Shown here: positions 1-6,710 of the stretch, one piece after another
Position numbering within the stretch: position 1 is the first letter of the stretch
How the letters are laid out: the number at the start of each line of letters is the position of its first letter
Source of the DNA: an uncultured Lachnospiraceae bacterium
Lineage (GTDB): Bacteria > Bacillota > Clostridia > Lachnospirales > Lachnospiraceae
Direction: 5' to 3'
NCBI GenBank assembly: GCA_910579495.1
Contig: CAJTVD010000072.1
Location: 1 to 19,724 of the forward strand
Length of the DNA: 19,724 nt
Made by a program: the position numbers and the translations under genes
Notes under the pieces: model-generated
Told to the model about the DNA's origin: nothing
Databases searched by the model: none
The model's input: the letters and a program-made list of their open reading frames with translations, nothing else

Positions 1-150
1 TTCTTCAGCAAAAATGTGATCCAAAACATCCACGACATTTAACTTCTCCGCCACCGCCCGTTCCAGGTAGTTGTCCAGAATCTCCAAGGCGTTCTTCATC
101 TTGAGGCTTTCCAGATTCTCTTTCAGCCTATCCATGGTCAATTCATTCAT
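1..150 (-). CDS. istB: IstB-like ATP-binding helper protein of an IS21-family element (5' part; runs off the window)
   Basis: About 50 codons are visible, beginning MNELTMDRLKENLESLKMKN and continuing past the left edge. This matches the usual start of IstB, the AAA+ helper that IS21-type transposases need for target choice. The Walker motifs would lie outside the window, so ATPase status cannot be judged. The ATG at 150 follows a GAGGTG ribosome site, and the start overlaps the stop of the preceding istA remnant (TGA at 145-143). That translational-coupling arrangement is typical of istA-istB. A second in-frame ATG at 135 is possible. Family call is from remembered N-terminal similarity and gene order; no search was run. 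Confidence 0.72.
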   Translation of the reverse strand, partial: MNELTMDRLKENLESLKMKNALEILDNYLERAVAEKLNVVDVLDHIFAEE

Positions 151-355
151 ACAGCACCTCGTCATATCTGGACAGGTCAGAAGATTTCAGAGGAAAATCA
201 ATGACCTTGTCCTGTTCCAAAAGTATATTTTCTGCATCCATTGTCTGTTTCATAGTGAGCCGCCTATAGTGCTGCGGATTGACAACCATATCTTTTTTCT
301 GATACGATATCCGGTGCAGAGCTATCTGCTTTCCCTCATAGTAGGCAGCCAGCAT
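143..355 (-). pseudogene. istA: IS21-type transposase IstA, C-terminal remnant
   Basis: The frame encodes a ~70-residue tail (YYEGKQIALHRISYQ, then a VVNPQHYRRLT segment, ending SRYDEVLYE). It resembles the C-terminal beta-barrel region and linker of IS21-family transposases and sits directly before istB. A complete IstA is roughly 400-500 residues, so the RNase H-like DDE core is gone. The frame stays open up to a TAG at 430-428, but residues encoded above about 375 no longer look like IstA, which puts the breakpoint near 360-380. The piece is probably not functional. An unrelated short ORF is less likely because of the correct position and overlap with istB. Confidence 0.62.
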
Positions 356-427
356 AACGGTATACCAGAACGGTAGTTTGTGATAAGATGTGCTTGGGTA
401 GTTTGGGTTGGGTAAACAGGGCGGTTG

Positions 428-523
428 CTAAATCAGCTTCTTTTATGCAATTCTTTCTCCTGTCTCATTCCGGGCGAAAAAAGGCAGGACCAAAAGAGCT
501 TGCATACTGGAAAGCTGATTTAG
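428..523. repeat. 96-bp imperfect palindrome with perfect 12-bp ends
   Basis: ctaaatcagctt at 428-439 is perfectly inverted at 512-523. Inward, the arms keep matching in patches (tatgcaa against ttgcata, then ttctttc/gagcttttgg-type pairing and a tcctg/cagga block). The whole segment could fold into one long hairpin. No T-tract follows on either strand, so it is not an obvious intrinsic terminator. A small MITE-like insertion or an IS end is possible. Confidence 0.6.
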
Positions 524-697
524 TCCTACCTAAATTCGGGTTTCATTATGTCCGTGCGGCTCATTCCCACGAACAACCCTCCTTGTGTTACATAATTGCC
601 ACACGGTATGATTTTTGTCAAAAATATGATTGTAAACAGGCCTGTCCTAACCAAAACTCTGGAAAAAATCATCATTTTCTATTAGGACTGAATCAGC
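514..697. repeat. 15-bp inverted repeat flanking ~155 bp
   Basis: gctgatttagtccta at 514-528 is inverted at 683-697 as taggactgaatcagc (14 of 15 positions). It shares its core with the 428-523 palindrome, so the ctaaatcagc motif occurs three times in 270 bp. These could be terminal repeats of small elements nested or abutting each other. Confidence 0.5.
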
Positions 698-725
698 GGA
701 ACCCCTTGATTTTACGGGCTTCTTG

Positions 726-2042
726 CTAACGTAACCTTATTATAACCTCCTCCCCCCACTCCATCATAAGTGCCGCACTCCCAGTCACAAAAGGTGTTGC
801 AAAAGAAGTACCCGAAACCTGTACAAAAGTTTGGTCCGGCCCTATGGTGGCGATATTTACTCCTGGTGCCGCAATATCCGGTTTTACATTCCCCTGAAGC
901 ATCCTCTCACCCAAAATGCTTCTTACAGGATATCCCCTGCCGGAAAAATCCGCATAAGAGCCATAGGCAGCATCATAAGCCCCAACAGTAATCACTTTTG
1001 ACGCTGTGGAGGGAATGGTCAGTGTTTTCTCCGGCGTCGGGGTAAAAAAACGGGTGGCAGTATTCAGCACCACATTACTGGGCAGATAAAAATCATAATT
1101 ACCAGTCACTGTTTTCACCGGATAGAGATAAAAGGTCCAGACTCCCTGGTTCACATAATTTCCAGTCGGTAGAAAGTCAAAATAAATCTCCTGATTCACA
1201 GAATAGGGGGAAGGCTCACCCACATAAATCAAAATCCTGGTTTGCTCCAAAACCACGCTGTCCCCTCCTGTATGGGAAACATCCACCAAAGTCTCCTGCC
1301 CGCCTGGTGAAACCAGTTCTATTCTGAAGACATCTGTATATTCCTTCCATAATTGGACGCTGACGGTTCCCTGGTAATTGCCTACACTTAACTCAATTCT
1401 CTGCCTTTGGGACGGGTTTGCATTCATCCCAAAACTTCCCGCCACATGCCCCCCTGCCGCGCCTTCATTTCCGCTCCCTACGCAGACGGCACACCTACCG
1501 ATTTCAGATGCGTTGTCCAGGAACCGCTCTACCAGGGATGTGCCGTCATGGGAACCATAAGTATTGCCAAAGCTCAGGTTCACTGCCATAGGCATTCCCA
1601 GTTCCACCGCCTTTTTGACTGCATAAGTCATGGCACGCATCAGTTCTGTAGTCCTTGGAAAAGAATCCGGCGCTGGGGTACCCATTTTTACCACCAGAAG
1701 TTCGCATTCCGGCGCTACACCCTGATACTGTCCTTCCAATAGCCTTCCTCCCCCGGCGGCAATGGCCGCCACCGCCGTCCCGTGACCAGTCGAGTCAATA
1801 CTTGGTACAAGACGTTTAGGGGCAAGGCTCCTTAATGCGGCGTCTATCCGTGCTTTATCAAACTCTACCCCTACCGCAAATCCCTCTGGCGGCTGCGCAA
1901 TATTGGCGTATTCTTCTGCCCCTTCCGGTACCATCTGGTCAACCCCCGCCGGTGTCAGTGTCTGGTCCCACAAAAAGCGGATTCTGGTATTCCCCTGGCT
2001 GTCCCGGAATTCCGGGCTTTCAAAATCAATTCCCTCTGGCGT
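726..2042 (-). pseudogene. S8 (subtilisin-like, CspA/B/C-type) serine peptidase, truncated at both ends
   Basis: The open frame runs from just after a TGA at 2045-2043 to the TAG at 726. It reads GIDFESPEF, then NTRIRFLWDQ, the His motif STGHGTAVAAIAAG, the oxyanion Asn region SGNEGAAGGH, a jelly-roll-like insert, and the Ser motif SGTSFATPFVTGSAA. This order is typical of Clostridia Csp-family peptidases. The segment carrying the catalytic Asp (normally D-S/T-G-I-D) is cut off at the upstream side. The protein also stops a few residues after ALMMEWG, where relatives run on for a further C-terminal stretch. An initiator at 1973 would be TTG inside a conserved FLWDQ motif and is not credible. 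About 439 codons remain of a family usually nearer 550-600. Two of three catalytic residues survive, so activity is unlikely. Confidence 0.82.
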
Positions 2043-2046
2043 TCAT

Positions 2047-2074
2047 TAAATGCAAAAGGATTTCTTTTCCATAT
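2047..2074 (+). promoter_or_regulatory. Weak sigma-28-like promoter candidate upstream of the dCache MCP
   Basis: TAAA at 2047-2050 is followed after 16 bases by TTCCATAT (2067-2074). This agrees with the motility sigma consensus TAAA-N15/16-GCCGATAT at 5 of 8 positions of the second box. A TATGATAAAAT stretch at 2092-2102 could instead be a vegetative -10 box, but no good -35 precedes it. A clear ribosome site (AAGGAGA) lies just before the ATG at 2140. Confidence 0.25.
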
Positions 2075-2139
2075 AGGAAAATACTGTCAGTTATGATAAA
2101 ATACTATGGAAAACATCACAAATACAAAGGAGACTTATT

Positions 2140-4062
2140 ATGAAGAAGTATCGAACATTAAAGCAAAAAATCATATTTTGCATCATGTCTGTTTCCGTTC
2201 TTCTCACAGTGCTTATCACAACGGTTATGTCTGCTGGCAGTTTCCGTTCCACCAACGCCACAATGCTAAGTAACATGGAAATTATGGCAAGAACTGCCGC
2301 CCAGAATATTAGTTCCAATCTCCACCTGCTGACAGAACGGGTACACAATTTTTCCAGGGAAGAAATTTTTACCAGTGATGATTATACTGTTTCACAGAAA
2401 CAGGCACGCCTTGATGAAATTAAGCTGCAGATAGAATTCCTCTGGTTGTCGGTATATGACCAGTCAGGCCATAAGATTTTTGGTGACCAGGATGCTCCTG
2501 CAGATATTTCCAATACCAAGTATTTTTCCCTTTTAACCCAGACAGGAAATGTAGTGATCGGCGAACCCCACTATGAAAATGAAACCCTCCAGATTTGTGT
2601 GGGAGCCCCTTCTGCCAACAACGAGGGTACCACCACTTATCTTGTTGGGAGTTATAAATATGATATTTTAAACGATGTACTCAGCCAATTGGTAATTGGC
2701 AATACCGGCAGCGCCTGCATCTTGAATGAAGAAGGTGATATCATAGGCGACCGGAATCTGCAGAACATCATCGACGGGAAAAATATTTATGATTTATACC
2801 CCTCAGAAACCAATGAACAGAAGTTTGATAAAATCACGGCCCTTTATATTGATTCCTCCATTATGATATTAGGGCACCGCCTGCACTACACTGGCTATTC
2901 CCCTATTCCCGGCACTAACTGGGCATTATTTTTGTATGCGCCTCAAGTAGAATTTATGGACACCGTTTATTTTTCAACATTGCTGTCCGTGCTTTTATCC
3001 CTGGTGCTGCTTCTTATTGCCGCGGCCATCATCGTCCCGGTTTCCAAGGGGATTACCAATCCTTTGTCCGAAGCCACGAAACGGCTGCAGTCGTTGTCAA
3101 CAGGCAACTTAAACCAGGAGGTCCTCATCTCAAAAAGTAATGATGAAACCACTGTCCTGACAAAAGCGCTCTCCCAGACCATTGCCAGCCTGAAAGGCTA
3201 CATCCAGGATATTGAAACTTGTTTGGGCGCCCTCTCCGGCGGTGATTATACCATCCATATTCCCGATAATTTCTATGGGGATTTTGCCTCTATCCGGAAA
3301 TCCCTATGTAATATCACCGATGCGCTAAACCGTACTATGCTGCAAATGAACCAATCTTCCTCCCAGGTGTCCGATTGCGCCAGGGCAATGCTGGAATGCT
3401 CCCGGGAACAGTCCCAGTTACTGGAGAATATGGAAGACTGTATGGCGGCCATTACCTCCTCTATCGGTAAAAACAAGGACAATGTACTTCAAATTGAAGA
3501 ATTTTCAGAAATGGCAAGCCAGAAAACCACCCTTGGCAACAATTACATGGAGAAGCTGTTAACTGCAATGTCCCATATCCACGGCACAGTAAATGAAATT
3601 TCCAAGGTAAGCCTGTTAATTGAGAATATATCCAAGCAGACCAACCTGCTGTCCCTGAACGCATCCGTTGAGGCGGCAAGGGCAGGGGAAGCCGGGCGGG
3701 GCTTTGCGGTAGTCGCCAATGAAATCAATGAGCTGTCCGCCAAAACTGCCAGCGCCCTTACAGAAACAGGCCGCTTGATCACCAATTCCACGGAAACCAT
3801 CCAGGCAGGTTTGGAGACCGCCTCCCTGACAGCACAGACTTTCCAGGAAATTGCAGAGCTTACCGGGCAATACCATGCCATATCCGGCAGGCTTTCCAAT
3901 ACGGCAAAGGAACAGACTGATGCAGTCAATTATGCCAATGGCCGTCTTGCCATGGTACGGGATATTGCCCGTAAAAATGATGAAATGGCTGCAGAATCCT
4001 TATCCCAGGCTGAAAGCCTAAGCAATTATGTAAAGCAGGTTAAAGTGAGAAACTACAAATAA
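2140..4062 (+). CDS. Methyl-accepting chemotaxis protein with dCache-type extracellular sensor
   Basis: This is a 640-residue transmembrane chemoreceptor. Residues 11-30 form a first membrane segment. About 35-275 is an extracellular double-Cache-like domain (LWLSVYDQSGHKIFGD, TKYFSLL, SACILNEEGDIIGD, NWALFLYAP motifs). Residues 278-300 form the second membrane segment, followed by a HAMP-like linker (about 300-400). The cytoplasmic coiled coil has a signalling tip at 497-533 (KQTNLLSLNASVEAARAGE, then RGFAVVANEI), which would contact CheA and CheW. Length fits the family. The ATG has an AAGGAGA ribosome site 7 bases upstream. The gene sits alone with the FMN-binding lipoprotein 14 bp downstream and converges on the chemosensory operon that could process its signal. 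The ligand is not predictable; dCache domains usually bind small metabolites. The C-terminus has no obvious CheR-tethering pentapeptide. Confidence 0.9.
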   Translation: MKKYRTLKQKIIFCIMSVSVLLTVLITTVMSAGSFRSTNATMLSNMEIMARTAAQNISSNLHLLTERVHNFSREEIFTSDDYTVSQKQARLDEIKLQIEFLWLSVYDQSGHKIFGDQDAPADISNTKYFSLLTQTGNVVIGEPHYENETLQICVGAPSANNEGTTTYLVGSYKYDILNDVLSQLVIGNTGSACILNEEGDIIGDRNLQNIIDGKNIYDLYPSETNEQKFDKITALYIDSSIMILGHRLHYTGYSPIPGTNWALFLYAPQVEFMDTVYFSTLLSVLLSLVLLLIAAAIIVPVSKGITNPLSEATKRLQSLSTGNLNQEVLISKSNDETTVLTKALSQTIASLKGYIQDIETCLGALSGGDYTIHIPDNFYGDFASIRKSLCNITDALNRTMLQMNQSSSQVSDCARAMLECSREQSQLLENMEDCMAAITSSIGKNKDNVLQIEEFSEMASQKTTLGNNYMEKLLTAMSHIHGTVNEISKVSLLIENISKQTNLLSLNASVEAARAGEAGRGFAVVANEINELSAKTASALTETGRLITNSTETIQAGLETASLTAQTFQEIAELTGQYHAISGRLSNTAKEQTDAVNYANGRLAMVRDIARKNDEMAAESLSQAESLSNYVKQVKVRNYK

Positions 4063-4076
4063 ATTGGGAGATTAAG

Positions 4077-4529
4077 ATGAGAAATAAATTGATTAAAAAG
4101 ATGGGTATGGTTTTGCTGGTTGCCACATTATCCCTTAGCGGCTGTGGCTCCAGCGATAAAATGAAGGATGGTTTTTATACTGCGGAAATGTCCGAATATT
4201 CCCACGGCTGGAAAGAGTATATCTGCATTCTGGTGAAAGCTGACAAAATTGTCTACGTGGAGTTTAACGCCAAGGATCCCAGCGGCTACATCAAAGCATG
4301 GGATAATGCTTATATGACCGAAATGAAGTCTGTCACCGGTACTTATCCCAATGAATATACCCGGTATTACGCCGCACAATTAATTGACAGACAAGGCAGT
4401 GAAGAAATAGATGCTTTAAGCGGGGCCAGCCACTCCCATAGTAACTTCCTCAGACTATCTGCCGCCGCAATCGAACAGGCCAAAAAAGGAGACGATGCAA
4501 CCGCAATCGTAACATCAGAAACTGAATGA
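4077..4529 (+). CDS. FMN-binding domain lipoprotein
   Basis: The 150-residue protein starts with a basic N-terminus, hydrophobic stretch and lipobox LSGC (Cys23), so it should be lipid-anchored on the outer face of the membrane. The rest resembles a single FMN-bind domain: DGFYTAEMSEY at the start, and DALSGASHSHSNF near residues 112-124. That last segment corresponds to the Dxx(S/T)GAT site where ApbE-type flavin transferases attach FMN through a phosphoester bond. Here the acceptor position is Ser118 rather than Thr. GGGAG lies upstream of the ATG, and the gap to the MCP is 14 bp, so the two are probably co-transcribed. Family members act in extracytoplasmic electron transfer. Next to a receptor, a redox-sensing or signal-relay role is conceivable but is inference. 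No ApbE gene is in the window. Confidence 0.82.
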   Translation: MRNKLIKKMGMVLLVATLSLSGCGSSDKMKDGFYTAEMSEYSHGWKEYICILVKADKIVYVEFNAKDPSGYIKAWDNAYMTEMKSVTGTYPNEYTRYYAAQLIDRQGSEEIDALSGASHSHSNFLRLSAAAIEQAKKGDDATAIVTSETE

Positions 4530-4680
4530 AACAAACACTGCCGCACTTCGCGGGCCAACGTTTGTAACAAACGCCGTCACGCTACGCGGGCTGGCTTATT
4601 GTAACAAACGCCGTCACGCTATGCGGGCTGGCTTATTGTAACAAACGCCGTCACGCTACGCGAGCCGGCTTATTGTAAGA
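4528..4680. repeat. 37-bp tandem repeat array (three good copies plus degenerate ends)
   Basis: Units start gtaacaaacgccgtc at 4564, 4601 and 4638, an exact 37-bp period. The copies differ only at a few positions, for example ctacgcgggctggc against ctatgcgggctggc and ctacgcgagccggc. A diverged copy precedes them from 4528, overlapping the TGA of the lipoprotein gene, and a stub (gtaaga) follows. Each unit contains a small palindromic core (gcc...cgctacgcg...ggc). The first copy is bracketed by acaaac...gtttgt. This is an intergenic palindromic repeat rather than CRISPR: there are no variable spacers. Confidence 0.88.
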
Positions 4681-4681
4681 A

Positions 4682-4718
4682 AAAGCGCAGGAATATTAAT
4701 TCCCTGCGCTTTCTTTTT
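4682..4718. terminator. Bidirectional intrinsic terminator between convergent transcription units
   Basis: AAAGCGCAGGAAT (4682-4694) pairs with ATTCCCTGCGCTTT (4699-4712), with one bulged C and a 4-base loop. On the plus strand ttcttttt follows; on the minus strand the arm is followed by a T-rich run (aaaa at 4681-4684 read in reverse). It can end both the MCP/lipoprotein unit and the chemosensory operon. Confidence 0.85.
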
Positions 4719-4739
4719 ATGGACAGTTGTGTTGTCTTC

Positions 4740-6122
4740 TTAATATTTGCCAAAGTCATCCCCTAAGGAAATTACCTGCTCGTTATAATCATCCATGGGC
4801 ATGGAGGATGAGGAACCCTTATAGGAAGAAGAATAGGATGTACTCCTTGCCCCTCCCATATTAGCGCTTCCTGCACCAAGGTTATAAATAGTAAGCATAT
4901 CGCGCATCCTGGATGCCTGATTGGACAATTCCTCACTGGCTGCGGCACATTCCTGGCTGGTAGCAGAATTGGTCTGTACTACCTGGGATACCTGGGAAAT
5001 TGCCTGCTCTATCTGGGCAACCGCTGTTGCCTGATAGTTGGAAGATTCTGCAATGCCGTTGATGATCATTTCGCTCTCCTGCACCACCTTGGCGATTGCA
5101 TCCATTGCCTTAGCTGTATCCCCGGCAATCCTAGAACCGGAATTTACCTTCAGGATAGATTCTTCTATCAATTCCGCTGTCTCTGCGGCAGCCGATGCAC
5201 TCTTAGCCGCAAGGCTTCTTACTTCCTCAGCAACTACTGCAAATCCTTTTCCTGCATCTCCCGCCCTAGCTGCTTCTACTGCTGCATTTAAGGCAAGGAT
5301 ATTGGTCTGGAACGCAATATCATCAATTACCTTGATAATCTTGGAAATACTTTCAGAGGATTTGTTAATGTCATGCATGGCTCCCATCATATCCTGCATC
5401 TGCTGGTTTCCGCGTTTTACATCCTCAATCGCTTTTACCACCAGGCCTGCCGCCTTGTTTGCTTCCACTGCATTCTGTTTGGTCTTATCTGCAATCTCAT
5501 CAATTGATGCGGTAATTTCCTCAATTGCGCTTGCCTGCTGTGTGGATCCCTGTGCCAGCGCCTGGCTTGCACTTGCCACCTGGGAAGAACTGATCGTAAC
5601 CTGTGCGCCTGCATCGCTGATATTGGTAAGCGCATTCAGGTTATCCTCTACCAGCTTCTTCAGGGAATTTCCCAGCATATCCTGGGGGGATTTGGGAATC
5701 ACTGTAACGGTAAGATTACCGTTTGATACTTCCTCCGCAATCTTGGACTGGTATTTGATATTATCAATTACCTTGTTGTACTCATCAACCAGCTCACCAA
5801 ATTCATCGTTATTATATTTCTCCATTTCAATGTCAACATGGCCTATGGCAATTTGCTTTGCCGCATCAGAAAGCTGCAAAACTGACTTTTCGATAATCCT
5901 TATCAATAGGATTGCGATAACCGTCGTAATCGCCACACATACAAAGGCAACAATGGCTGTAAAGATTGCAGCGTTTCTGGCATATTCCTGCTGGCGGACA
6001 GGGTCTTTAATTGCCGCCGCCGTCTTTGTGGTCAGGTCGCTGAAAATCAAGTTGATTATCAAAAATATAACCGGAACCATGAAACCGATTATCAGCTTTG
6101 TCTTCATCTTCATGTTTTTCAT
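4740..6122 (-). CDS. Methyl-accepting chemotaxis protein with minimal extracellular part
   Basis: This is the last gene of the chemosensory operon. From the ATG at 6122 (AGAGG ribosome site 8-9 bases upstream) it has 460 residues; a GTG at 6146 would overlap cheW and has no suitable site. Membrane segments are at about 9-28 and 52-75, leaving only ~22 residues outside, so there is no periplasmic or extracellular ligand domain. A HAMP-like region (about 75-135) and a second HAMP-like stretch follow. The coiled coil has its tip at 268-305 (FQTNILALNAAVEAARAGD, KGFAVVAEEVRSLA), the highly conserved CheA/CheW contact. The tail is Ser/Gly-rich and ends ISLGDDFGKY, without a CheR-tethering pentapeptide. 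It probably senses a membrane or cytoplasmic state, or works with a partner protein; that is inference. Confidence 0.92.
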   Translation of the reverse strand: MKNMKMKTKLIIGFMVPVIFLIINLIFSDLTTKTAAAIKDPVRQQEYARNAAIFTAIVAFVCVAITTVIAILLIRIIEKSVLQLSDAAKQIAIGHVDIEMEKYNNDEFGELVDEYNKVIDNIKYQSKIAEEVSNGNLTVTVIPKSPQDMLGNSLKKLVEDNLNALTNISDAGAQVTISSSQVASASQALAQGSTQQASAIEEITASIDEIADKTKQNAVEANKAAGLVVKAIEDVKRGNQQMQDMMGAMHDINKSSESISKIIKVIDDIAFQTNILALNAAVEAARAGDAGKGFAVVAEEVRSLAAKSASAAAETAELIEESILKVNSGSRIAGDTAKAMDAIAKVVQESEMIINGIAESSNYQATAVAQIEQAISQVSQVVQTNSATSQECAAASEELSNQASRMRDMLTIYNLGAGSANMGGARSTSYSSSYKGSSSSMPMDDYNEQVISLGDDFGKY

Positions 6123-6135
6123 TAATTGATACCTC

Positions 6136-6681
6136 TCATTCTTCACCTAAAATCATATCGTTTGCCTGTTCGGCAACTGACAAATCATCATCATTAAGCA
6201 ATTTGTCAGGATCCAGCAATAATTTCACTGCGCCCCCCACTTTTCCAATACCATACACATATTTTTGCTGCCCTTTATCCATGCGCCCAATGGTAGGGGG
6301 CGGCAGGATATTCTCTTCCTTGATTTCCACAACCTCCGCAATCTTTTCCACAATCAGCCCCACCATCGTAGATTTTACGTTAATGACAATGATACAGGTT
6401 CTGTCGTTATATTCAAAGGGTTCCTGCTTAAATCTCAGCCGGACGTCAATGACAGGAATTACTTTACCCCTTAAGTTGATAAGGCCCTTAATATAATCTT
6501 CCGTTTCAGGGATGGCGGTAATTGTCTGAAACTGGATAATCTCACTTACATATTCTATTTTCAGTCCAAAGTATTCATTCCCTGATTTAAAGGTCATGTA
6601 CTTTCCCTTTTGTGCATCATGCTCACTTGAAGCGGCCTGACCGTCCGCCGCCCTTCTTTTCAATTCGCTCATTTCACTCAT
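6136..6681 (-). CDS. cheW: CheW adaptor protein
   Basis: The 181-residue protein couples receptors to CheA. After a ~25-residue polar N-terminal extension comes one CheW (SH3-like) domain: KYMTFKSGNEYFGLKIEYVSEI, IKGLINLRGKVIPVIDVRLRF, then CIIVINVKSTMVGLIVEKIAEVVEI. The NLRGKVIPVID segment is the hallmark receptor/CheA-binding region. The ribosome site AAAGGAA lies 11-12 bases upstream, a little far. The gene lies between cheA and the MCP with short gaps (29 and 13 bp), consistent with stoichiometric array assembly. Confidence 0.95.
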   Translation of the reverse strand: MSEMSELKRRAADGQAASSEHDAQKGKYMTFKSGNEYFGLKIEYVSEIIQFQTITAIPETEDYIKGLINLRGKVIPVIDVRLRFKQEPFEYNDRTCIIVINVKSTMVGLIVEKIAEVVEIKEENILPPPTIGRMDKGQQKYVYGIGKVGGAVKLLLDPDKLLNDDDLSVAEQANDMILGEE

Positions 6682-6710
6682 TGAATATACCGTTCCTTTC
6701 TGTTAATTAG

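Larger units (their letters stand above)
380..725. other. ~345 bp without a convincing gene; inverted-repeat-rich junction
   Basis: Between the IstA remnant and the broken S8 peptidase I find no protein I recognise. A plus-strand frame at 388-729 (113 codons) is open but has no ribosome site and no recognisable domain. On the minus strand there is a good ribosome site (AAGGAGG, around 585-590) followed by a tiny frame. The stretch holds at least three related copies of a ctaaatcagc motif in both orientations, listed separately. It is best read as debris of one or more insertion events. Confidence 0.5.

Noticed and set aside
388..729. Plus-strand 113-codon open frame as a gene
   Set aside because: No ribosome site, no recognisable domain, and it runs through the inverted repeats and the end of the opposite-strand S8 remnant.
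1971..1973. TTG start for the S8 peptidase
   Set aside because: It falls inside the conserved FLWDQ motif; family sequence continues upstream to the TGA at 2045-2043, so this is a truncated frame, not a start.
4564..4680. CRISPR array
   Set aside because: Repeats are directly tandem with a 37-bp period and no unique spacers; no cas genes are present.
5038..6129. 363-codon plus-strand open frame opposite the MCP
   Set aside because: It is a mirror frame of the Ala/Ser-rich MCP coiled coil; its product is low-complexity hydrophobic and has no start signal.
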